DNA from: Candidatus Vicinibacter affinis
GTDB taxonomy: Bacteria > Bacteroidota > Bacteroidia > Chitinophagales > Saprospiraceae
Direction: 5' to 3'
DNA length: 64,000 nucleotides
NCBI GenBank assembly: GCA_016714365.1
Contig: JADJNH010000005.1
Location: forward strand, 1,836,501 to 1,900,500
The notes beneath the pieces were generated by a model. The model was not told the DNA's origin. It did no database searches and saw only the letters and a list, made by a program, of their open reading frames with translations. Of this stretch, positions 18,601 through 25,341 are shown piece after piece (the first letter of the stretch is position 1; each line of letters opens with the position of its first letter). A program made the position numbers and the translations under genes.

Positions 18601-18990
18601 ATCAAGTCCTCCTTCTACATTACACTCTCCACCGGGACAATTTACTTTGGCTTTTCCAAGGATTAACAGTCCACCCCAATCGCCTGGAGCCCTTTGTCCT
18701 GCAGGTTTGTTGGAGGTAAACACAATCGGTATCTCTGCCTTTCCATCGGCAATAATTTTAGAACCTCTTGTAATGACCAAAGCTGCCGGATCACCTTTGA
18801 TAATGGTTCCAGCTTCAATGGTTAACACCGCATCATTTTTTACATAAATGAATGATGCACCGGTGAGCACATAGATATTTTTCGATTCCCATGTGGTGTT
18901 GCCGGTAATGTCTGCATTCACTTGAATCACATTTTGTGCATTCAGTAAAAAAGCAGAAAAAATAAAACTTAAAAGTAACAATCTCTTCAT
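15694..18990 (-). CDS. Secreted beta-helix protein with internal duplication, two PKD domains and T9SS type A sorting domain
   Basis: 1098 aa. A signal peptide (ending LNAQ) is followed by two near-identical halves. Each starts W-E-S-K-N-I-Y-V-L-T-G and continues through AGTIIKGDPAALVITRGSKI, GDWGGLLILGKAKVNCPGGE, SLTLGGVGSGTTIDHVQTSF, FEWFGGTVNGKYL to NFRRGAHLRRST (halves about 20-440 and 515-935). Each half is followed by a PKD domain (YSWVFGDGGTSTEANPTYTY; YSWNFGDQSAKSTEANPTHT). The end (VSPNPNSGNFRLTV..GMYTVKVTIGSK) is a T9SS type A sorting domain. It lies downstream of a TonB receptor gene on the same strand but has its own terminator. The family is common in Bacteroidota beside TonB receptors; its biochemical role is not established to my knowledge. 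Confidence 0.85.
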   Translation of the reverse strand: MKRLLLLSFIFSAFLLNAQNVIQVNADITGNTTWESKNIYVLTGASFIYVKNDAVLTIEAGTIIKGDPAALVITRGSKIIADGKAEIPIVFTSNKPAGQRAPGDWGGLLILGKAKVNCPGGECNVEGGLDPVLGKYGGQDDADNSGILRYVRVEFAGIAFQPNNETNSLTLGGVGSGTTIDHVQTSFGGDDAFEWFGGTVNGKYLVAYKTIDDMFDTDFGFTGNVQYGLGVSDPNLADISGSNAFEADNDAQGSTNTPISRGVFSNMTIIGPRQDASSTFNTNFRRGAHLRRSTQQNIVNSIISGFPTGIRLESANSENFYLNSKELQLRNNIVASVGKLFDSTSTTTQIISDSFRLQNRILNTYGELNLTSPFGAVVNPVPAAGSPALTGSGFSGMPAFFERTNYVGGFGGNNWTNCWCEQDPVNADYSKSPLEYIESNITINAQINAGEVKFTTSASSNYTYSWVFGDGGTSTEANPTYTYKKSGKYTATLTISNARGCTKTITKTVEVITQQNVILVSSDITVDTKWESKNIYVLTGTAFIYVKNNATLTIEPGTIIRGEPAALVITRGSKIIADGLPNKPIVFTSNKAAGQRAPGDWGGLLMLGNAKVNCPGGECTVEGGLDPVLGKYGGQNDADNSGILRYVRIEFAGIAFQPNNETNSLTLGGVGSATTIEHVQTSFGGDDAFEWFGGTVNGKYLMAYKTIDDMFDTDFGFTGNVQYALGISDPNLADISGSNAFEADNDAQGSTNTPQSQSIFSNITIIGPRENSSSTFNTNFRRGIHLRRSTKESLVNSIIGGFPTGVRLESANSENYFLTSKELKLNGNIFTSNGKLFDSTSVNTKTISDEFVKQNRVLATWAETGLTAPYAAKSNPLPTASSPALSGSEFTGLPAWFERTTFVGAFSTNNWTDCWAEYDPANADYSASPIEYFSEVLNINSTANNGTVSFGINNPGNYSYSWNFGDQSAKSTEANPTHTYSTSGRFTVVLLLTNDRGCVRELTKVVDVLTATNNPVENSSVQVSPNPNSGNFRLTVQTSISSDMKVEIINSIGQVMRTHTTKVQAGQESFDVNYLSKGMYTVKVTIGSKQMVKKIQVL

Positions 18991-19033
18991 AGATAGCTTT
19001 TTAGATAAATTAAAATTCTCAATCTTTTCACTG

Positions 19034-19041
19034 CAAAATTA
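19034..19041 (-). promoter_or_regulatory. Candidate -7 box for the 15694-18990 gene
   Basis: On the minus strand this reads TAATTTTG (TAnnTTTG), 43 bases before the ATG. A properly spaced TTTG is not seen. With the strong terminator at 19210-19239 it suggests that the beta-helix gene has its own transcript. Confidence 0.4.
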
Positions 19042-19209
19042 CGACAGGTCAATACGGGAAAGGGGCCTTGGATGTTACCAAATGGTTACTAAATCTTTGC
19101 TGCAATATTAATTTTTTGATAATTGAATGGAATGTGATAAAATATTTTTATTTCATTGAACAAAATTCAAATAGTGATCAAGGGGAGTTTAAAATTTAGT
19201 TAAAAAAAT

Positions 19210-19239
19210 AACGGCTGCCCATCTGCATGGACAACCGTT
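19210..19239 (-). terminator. Rho-independent terminator of the TonB-dependent receptor gene
   Basis: A 13-bp stem with a 4-base loop (19223-19226). Two positions (19215/19234 and 19218/19231) are G-U wobbles in minus-strand RNA but C-A mismatches in plus-strand RNA, so the hairpin is strand-specific. A TTATTTTTTTA run follows on the minus strand. It lies 25 bp behind the receptor stop. Confidence 0.85.
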
Positions 19240-19263
19240 AAAAAAAAAGTGTTGAAATGTATC

Positions 19264-22032
19264 TTACTTAATCATATAAGTTAAACCCAATGAATAGTTT
19301 GTTCCAAAAGTATTTTGAAGGATCAAGGTGTCATCGGCATCGTATTTTTTAGATCCGTTTTGATCTTGATAAAAAGTATAAGGTTGATTGAATAGGTCAG
19401 ACACTGTAAATTTTATTTGAAAATTCTTTCCAAGCATTTGAGAAATTTGCACATCAAACAAATCTCTAGGAGCCTCGTAAGTATCAAGATATCCATTACT
19501 TCCTACCAACCAGATTCTTCTTCCGATTTTATTGTACAATACATTTACAGCCAATCCAAGATCCGGATGCTGATAGGACAAACCGAAATTAAGTAGATAA
19601 GGTGATTGCCCTTGCAACGGTCGTTCTGATTGATTTTGACCGGCAAATTTGCTAAGGTCTACCATTGAACTGATCCACGCCAGGTTGGTTCTGAACTGAA
19701 AATTATTTAAGACAGGAGTGATTTGATTCAGATTATATCGAGCTTCCAATTCAATACCATAATTAGATGCTGCATCCGCATTGGTGAACAGAAAATTTCT
19801 GGTTCCTGCCCCAAGCGTTTCATACAACTGTTCTACAGGATTTTTGAATTTTTTCACAAAAGCTGAGGCGCTGATGTGTTGTCCTGCACTAAAGAATTTT
19901 TCAAATTTTAAATCGTAATTCATGATCTGAGTGCGCTTAAGATCAGGATTCCCGACGATCGCAGCAGATAGATTAAAATCATAAAATGAAAACGGAGCCA
20001 ATTCTCTAAAATTTGGTCGGACTACCGTTTGGCTTCCGGATAAACGTAGATTGGAAGTTTCGTTAATTTTATAAACTAAATTAATGGATGGAAGAAAATC
20101 ATATACCTGGCTGTTAATGGCGATAGGACTGCCTCCGTATTCAAAAGTGTTTAACTGTTGATTAAAAGCTTCTAACCTAAGTCCACCGATAAATCTGATT
20201 TTGTTTCCAAAGAAATGATGATCCAACATAGCATATCCACCAACATTTGCAGAAGAGGCATCATATGAATCGTTTGGATTGGTAGATTCCTTCAGAACAA
20301 AACCTTTTTCATTGATATTTTTATGATCCAGTATGTCACCAATTTCCTGAGTGAGTAATTCTTGCGCAACGTAATTTTTGGAATAAGTATAACCAAATAC
20401 TCGGGCATCAAAATTGCGGTCTCTCACATCTGTAAAAGCACCAATCTTGATTTGGTTTTGATCGTTGCCCCTAATAGGTAAACTTAAATCAACACGACCT
20501 GTATATAATTTTTCTGTTTGATCTGAATAGAATCTACCCGCATAATTCGGTGAAGGTGCGCCAATAGGTATGTAAGCATAGTATGGATCGGTAGGTTCTG
20601 CATCATCATTTTTTATATAGGTCATCCTTCTGTAGGAAGGTGTATTTCTGTTGATGGCTGATCTCGACAAAGCCCATTTTAAAAGAGTACCGGATTTACT
20701 CAACTCATGTTCTCCGATAAGCTGACTGTTCAGAAGGAATGTACTTGTGTACAGCATTGAATAAGCCTTAATCTGCCTGGTTTGTTCGATGTCATGCCCC
20801 AATCTTTCAATGTATTGATCATCGCCAATCACAGTCATTAGATTATTTAAAGTTATTTTATTTCTACTGTTCAGACTGAGTGTGGCATTCAGTAAGCCGG
20901 CATTGTTGTATTGTTTTTTATACTGAGCATCTAAATAAGAATACAGCTGAGTTTTGTCAATGTTAAAGTCATTCCTCTCTATTTGGAGAATTCTATTGGT
21001 GTTTTGATAACTTAGGGCGCCGAGAATTCCTAATTTTTTACCAAACACATTAAAATTCTTTCCGGCAGAAAGTTGTAGATTTTGAGATGGCATCATGGAA
21101 TTAAAAGAACTTACCTTCCAGTCATTGGCGACCAGTCTTGAATTTTCATATCGGGTCGTATTGTTACTCAAAGCTTCTTTAGTAACATTCGGGTCAAGGC
21201 TTCTTTTGGTTTTGTCATATCCTAACCAATCTGTATTGCCACCCTCGTAAAAGTTATATGATTTGAAGGTGGAAATGGAATTTATACCCGTTCCGAGTGT
21301 CAATTCCATAAAGGGATTTTCTGAAACTTCTTTAGTATTTACCTGAACAATTCCTCCTGCAAATTCCCCCGGAAGATCAGGCGTAGCTGTTTTGTAAATA
21401 ACCAGATTTGTAAGTACACTTGAAGGGAAAAGATCAAAGTTGAAGGAACGACGATCTGGCTCTGTGCTTGGCAGAAGGTTGGCGTTTAAAAGGGCATTGT
21501 TATAGCGGTCTGCCAAACCACGTATGATAACAAATTTATTTTCCTGAATGCTCGCTCCACTTACTCTTTTTAATACATCACTCGTATTTCTGTCCGGACT
21601 TTTCTTGATGTCCTCATTGGAAATTCCACTAACCATAGAAGAAGATTTTTGCTGCAATAGGCTTATGGCAGAAGCATTTTGTTTGTTTACTTTTCCTATT
21701 ACAACAACGTCAGCCAACACAGTGGATTCTTCCTCCAGATCCCAGGATTCTTCAATTTTCGAATTCTTTTCCAGGTTATATGCTTTTGTGATTTTCATAT
21801 ATCCAATGTAATTGATAACAATGGTCAGTTGGCCTGCAACTAAATTCTTAAGTGTGAATTTTCCTTCAAAATCTGAGGTAGTTCCTATTTGAGTGCCCTC
21901 AACCATGATGGTTGCTCCAATGATAGGCTCTTTAGACGCTTTATCAATGATGGTTCCTTGTATAATTGCATTTTGTGCATGCATGCTCAATGTGGCTAAG
22001 AGCATGATAAAAATTAGCTTAAATTTCAACAT
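19264..22032 (-). CDS. TonB-dependent receptor with carboxypeptidase-regulatory-like N-domain
   Basis: 922 aa outer-membrane protein. A signal peptide (ending MHAQ) is followed by a carboxypeptidase-regulatory-like beta-sandwich (about 23-105: GTIIDKASKEPIIGATIMVE..GTTSDFEGKFTLKNL), a TonB plug (about 108-235, with VIIRGLADRYNNALLNANLL and DLPGEFAGGIVQVNTKEV) and a beta-barrel to the C-terminus. Such receptors import or export bulky ligands using the proton motive force via TonB-ExbBD. No SusD-like partner is present. The neighbour downstream is a T9SS-exported beta-helix protein, which may act with it, but the substrate is not apparent. Confidence 0.9.
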   Translation of the reverse strand: MLKFKLIFIMLLATLSMHAQNAIIQGTIIDKASKEPIIGATIMVEGTQIGTTSDFEGKFTLKNLVAGQLTIVINYIGYMKITKAYNLEKNSKIEESWDLEEESTVLADVVVIGKVNKQNASAISLLQQKSSSMVSGISNEDIKKSPDRNTSDVLKRVSGASIQENKFVIIRGLADRYNNALLNANLLPSTEPDRRSFNFDLFPSSVLTNLVIYKTATPDLPGEFAGGIVQVNTKEVSENPFMELTLGTGINSISTFKSYNFYEGGNTDWLGYDKTKRSLDPNVTKEALSNNTTRYENSRLVANDWKVSSFNSMMPSQNLQLSAGKNFNVFGKKLGILGALSYQNTNRILQIERNDFNIDKTQLYSYLDAQYKKQYNNAGLLNATLSLNSRNKITLNNLMTVIGDDQYIERLGHDIEQTRQIKAYSMLYTSTFLLNSQLIGEHELSKSGTLLKWALSRSAINRNTPSYRRMTYIKNDDAEPTDPYYAYIPIGAPSPNYAGRFYSDQTEKLYTGRVDLSLPIRGNDQNQIKIGAFTDVRDRNFDARVFGYTYSKNYVAQELLTQEIGDILDHKNINEKGFVLKESTNPNDSYDASSANVGGYAMLDHHFFGNKIRFIGGLRLEAFNQQLNTFEYGGSPIAINSQVYDFLPSINLVYKINETSNLRLSGSQTVVRPNFRELAPFSFYDFNLSAAIVGNPDLKRTQIMNYDLKFEKFFSAGQHISASAFVKKFKNPVEQLYETLGAGTRNFLFTNADAASNYGIELEARYNLNQITPVLNNFQFRTNLAWISSMVDLSKFAGQNQSERPLQGQSPYLLNFGLSYQHPDLGLAVNVLYNKIGRRIWLVGSNGYLDTYEAPRDLFDVQISQMLGKNFQIKFTVSDLFNQPYTFYQDQNGSKKYDADDTLILQNTFGTNYSLGLTYMIK

Positions 22033-22214
22033 TTTTTCTAAATTATTTACTCCACAAAGGTACGAAGATGCTTACAGGCGGCCATTTTGCTAAGATTAAC
22101 TAATTAATAACTCTGTGTTAAGTGAATGTGACCAAATTGTTACCAAAGTGAATTTCTATGAACCTTGGTGTGCAGATATATTCAGTTTTATCCTATATAA
22201 ATAAGCTAAATATG

Positions 22215-22222
22215 TAATTTTG
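22215..22222 (+). promoter_or_regulatory. Candidate -7 box for the MazG-like gene
   Basis: TAATTTTG fits TAnnTTTG and ends 19 bases before the ATG at 22242. The upstream element is only a weak TTTTA near 22186-22190. Confidence 0.4.
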
Positions 22223-22241
22223 CAGACCAAATGGAGAAAAC

Positions 22242-22715
22242 ATGAACAAAAGGAATTTTAAAGAACCTCAGGCACTCAATGATGTAGCAGACTTCCATGA
22301 TTTATTTGACATGCCGGTTTTGGATGAGCCCGCCATTCCTTCAATGGATAGATGTAAATTGAGATTGGCACTTTTGGAAGAAGAACTAAGAGAACTGCGA
22401 GAAGGAGTAGAAACAAATGACCTGAGGGAAATAGCAGATGCCTTGTGTGATCTGCAATATGTACTTTCAGGAGCTGTGTTGGAATTTGGGTTGGGGAATA
22501 AATTTAAATCACTTTTTGATGAAGTGCAGCGATCTAATATGAGTAAGGCGTGCAATACTTATGAAGAAGCGCTCGCTACTCAGGCAAAATATTTTAGCGA
22601 AAAAGGTACCGTTTCAGAGATCAAAAACAAAGGAAATCAATTTTTGGTGTACAGGAAAGAGGATGGAAAAGTGCTAAAATCAATAGCCTACAATCCTGCG
22701 GATTTAAAATTGTAA
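22242..22715 (+). CDS. MazG-like / HisE-like nucleoside triphosphate pyrophosphohydrolase
   Basis: 157 aa. The all-alpha NTP-pyrophosphatase motif is visible: LLEEELRELREG (Glu46-48, Glu51) and, 12 residues on, REIADALCDLQYVL (Glu63, Asp66, Asp70), the EExxE...ExxD magnesium-binding set. The closest match in layout is the phosphoribosyl-ATP pyrophosphohydrolase-like family of small cytoplasmic proteins that hydrolyse (d)NTPs to NMP and pyrophosphate. It has no histidine biosynthesis genes around it, so house-cleaning of nucleotides is more likely than HisE. Substrate not determinable here. Confidence 0.8.
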   Translation: MNKRNFKEPQALNDVADFHDLFDMPVLDEPAIPSMDRCKLRLALLEEELRELREGVETNDLREIADALCDLQYVLSGAVLEFGLGNKFKSLFDEVQRSNMSKACNTYEEALATQAKYFSEKGTVSEIKNKGNQFLVYRKEDGKVLKSIAYNPADLKL

Positions 22716-22784
22716 GAATATCTTTGGCACAAGCAATTATTTGTATGGAACAATTTTATCAGGGTAACTTAGTTTATAGAGTAC

Positions 22785-24191
22785 ATGATTGAAAAAACAG
22801 GATGTATTACTGATACTAAACTTTATAAAATACTTTGGTTGGTGGTTATTTTTATGATCTGTGTGCCATTCTCCTGCAGTAAGAAAATTGCCCCACCTCT
22901 TAAAGATGCCCAACAAATGATAAATCTGAAACGAATACCGATTTCCACGGTTAATTTCAACATCAGTATTTCAGATTATGAGTTGAACAGAGTGGTGAAT
23001 GAATTGGTCAATACCACCATTGGAGAAGGTCTGGTGTTGGAGGATGGTTATAAATGCAAAGCCAGACTTGCCAGTCAAATGCAGGTTCAGGCCGTGGACA
23101 ACACCATCCATCTGGTTTTGCCGATTGATCTGGAAATCCAGCCCCGGTCGCAAATCAGTCAAGTGAAAGCAATCGGGCAACTTGAACTTCAATTGGTCAA
23201 CAAGCTGGATATCTTTAACAACCAGATTTTGAGCAAGACTGATTTGATTGATTATCGATGGTTAAAAAAGCCAATTCTGAAAGTTTATGGTCTTCCTATA
23301 CCGATAGAGCCAATTGCCAATCAGATTGTCAAAAGATATAAATCAGAATTGTGTGCCAAACTGGATTTGACACTCGTTAAAAATCTGGATCTTAATAAAA
23401 TTAAAAAATCAGTACAACAGTTTTTTACTACCCCTTTTTATTCCACCGAAGACAACATCATCCATGTTTATTCCAGTCCGGTAGAGCTGGCGCTTGGACC
23501 TGCAAGCTATCGCAACAATGAGATTTCATTACCCGTTTTGATTTATTTGGAAAATGTTATTTCGGAAAGCAAACCAGAGGAGTTGTATAATGACCTCACC
23601 TTTTCCATGCGTCCCTATGTTGAAGAGAGCAGTTTGTTTTATTTGCAATCCAGAATTCCGGTAAATTATCTTGAAATCCTTACCAAAGAAGCGGTCGAGA
23701 ATCAAGAATTCGGATCAGGAATGGCCAGGATAAAAATCACCTCCCTCAATCTATCCGGTCAAGAAGATAAAGTTTCTGTTGGTTTTAACTCAACCGGTGC
23801 TTTCAATGGAAGGTTTCTGATGACCTTTATTCCTGAATTCAATCAGGAAAGTAAATTGATTGAACTCAAAGAATTAAAGCTTAAAGTTGAAAATGGTAAA
23901 TCCATCAACAAAGCAATATTTTCTCTGGTCAGAGGGATTGCAGAAGGAAAAATCAAAAAAACATTGGAGGAGCAATTGAACACTATGATAAAGGATTATA
24001 AAGAATCTATTCAAACTCTGCTGGATGATAAGGAATTAGTACATGGATTGAACATGAATGGTGAACTGGAAGATTTTAATATCAGAAATTTTTATTTCAT
24101 GGATAACAGGATGTATTTTAACTTAGAATCAAAACTAAAATTGAAGTTGAAGGTAAACTACGTGGATCCAATGAAAATTCTTAGAAAATAG
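22785..24191 (+). CDS. DUF4403 family lipoprotein
   Basis: 468 aa. The lipobox VPFSC (Cys31) follows a hydrophobic segment, so it should be lipid-anchored. The body fits the DUF4403 pattern seen in Bacteroidota and Proteobacteria: RIPISTVNFNISISDYELNR near the start, paired beta-rich halves with INLP-like strands, and a long amphipathic segment SLVRGIAEGKIKKTLEEQLN near the C-terminus. The fold may resemble lipid-binding BPI-like proteins, but the function is not known. A TATCTTTG box at 22719-22726, 58 bases upstream, may be its promoter element. Confidence 0.75.
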   Translation: MIEKTGCITDTKLYKILWLVVIFMICVPFSCSKKIAPPLKDAQQMINLKRIPISTVNFNISISDYELNRVVNELVNTTIGEGLVLEDGYKCKARLASQMQVQAVDNTIHLVLPIDLEIQPRSQISQVKAIGQLELQLVNKLDIFNNQILSKTDLIDYRWLKKPILKVYGLPIPIEPIANQIVKRYKSELCAKLDLTLVKNLDLNKIKKSVQQFFTTPFYSTEDNIIHVYSSPVELALGPASYRNNEISLPVLIYLENVISESKPEELYNDLTFSMRPYVEESSLFYLQSRIPVNYLEILTKEAVENQEFGSGMARIKITSLNLSGQEDKVSVGFNSTGAFNGRFLMTFIPEFNQESKLIELKELKLKVENGKSINKAIFSLVRGIAEGKIKKTLEEQLNTMIKDYKESIQTLLDDKELVHGLNMNGELEDFNIRNFYFMDNRMYFNLESKLKLKLKVNYVDPMKILRK

Positions 24192-24253
24192 TTTGCCATT
24201 TTCTTTCACATAAGAGCAGTCAAAGGCTTACCTTGCGGCCATAATCCAAACAC

Positions 24254-25312
24254 ATGTCAGGTACACCATTTACAGACAGCTTGATTTTTTTTCAACAACC
24301 CTGGGAAAGGCTTTCTTCCATATTGTCCAGAACTCCATATTCCGGCACGCTGATTGTTTGCGATGCCAATACTAGGCAGCATTGTATACCTTATATGCTT
24401 GGACAATTGAACCTGGAGAATCCTTTGATTTTTGAATTACCTGTGGGTGAACAAACCAAGAGTCTTGCAGAATGTGAGCGATTTTGGAATTTTGCATTGG
24501 AGAATGGAGTCGGTAGAAAGACAATTTGCTTGGCAGTGGGTGGAGGCGTTGTGACAGATTTTACCGGGTTTTGTACTTCGGTTTTATTAAGAGGAATCGA
24601 TTGTATTTATATTCCTACCAGTTTGATGGGGATGGCCGATGCTGCTTTGGGAGGAAAAACCGGAATTAATTTTATGCAATTCAAAAATCAAATAGGCTTG
24701 TTCAAGTTGCCCAAAGCTATACTGATTGAACCGGCTTTCTTAAAAACACTTTCAGAATCGGAACTTAAAAATGGATATGTGGAAATAATCAAGCACTCGT
24801 TGATTCAGGATCCACCATTTTGGGAAGAGTTGAGACAAAGGCCGGGTTTACCGGAAATGGAGCTTCTTCCTGAACTTATCAGAAAATCAGTGCGATTTAA
24901 AATGGAAATCGTACAGAAGGATTTTCATGAAACAGGATTACGCCAAATCCTCAATTTTGGACACAGTTTTGGACATGCCATCGAGGGCATGCTTTTGAAC
25001 AGCCCTCACGAGATGCTGCATGGACAAGCTGTTGCGTATGGAATTATATACGAGTCATGGCTTTCATCCCAAAAGTTTGCCTGGAGGGCCCAATGGTTTC
25101 CTCAAATCAAGGAAATGATGCTGCCCTTCTTAGGTGCATGGAGGCCACAGGCAGCAGACTTTCCTGGGATTCTTAAATGGATGTCAGCAGACAAAAAAAA
25201 TCTGCAAGGAAAAATTAGAATGACTTTACTTGAGCGTCCCGGCCAGCCAAAATATGGTGTGGAGGTGGATGCAGAACTGGTGAATAAAACTTTGGAGGAC
25301 TGCAATTTTTAG
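24254..25312 (+). CDS. aroB: 3-dehydroquinate synthase
   Basis: 352 aa. It converts DAHP to 3-dehydroquinate (second step of the shikimate pathway) using NAD+ and a divalent metal. The NAD-binding GGGVVTDFTGF (residues 96-106), IPTSLMGMADAALGGKTGIN (119-138) and metal ligands Glu177, His237 and His256 are all in place. Length is typical. It lies in a plus-strand run before a penicillin-binding protein gene (29 bp gap), so both may be co-transcribed. Confidence 0.95.
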   Translation: MSGTPFTDSLIFFQQPWERLSSILSRTPYSGTLIVCDANTRQHCIPYMLGQLNLENPLIFELPVGEQTKSLAECERFWNFALENGVGRKTICLAVGGGVVTDFTGFCTSVLLRGIDCIYIPTSLMGMADAALGGKTGINFMQFKNQIGLFKLPKAILIEPAFLKTLSESELKNGYVEIIKHSLIQDPPFWEELRQRPGLPEMELLPELIRKSVRFKMEIVQKDFHETGLRQILNFGHSFGHAIEGMLLNSPHEMLHGQAVAYGIIYESWLSSQKFAWRAQWFPQIKEMMLPFLGAWRPQAADFPGILKWMSADKKNLQGKIRMTLLERPGQPKYGVEVDAELVNKTLEDCNF

Positions 25313-25341
25313 ACGAAATTTGCAGTTGAATTTTTACTTAA

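Noticed and set aside
22055..22062. TACCTTTG on the minus strand upstream of the TonB receptor gene as a promoter
   Set aside because: The -7 box fits and lies 22 bases from the ATG, but no TTTG or TTG is found at 17-23 bp upstream, so it is not listed as a feature.
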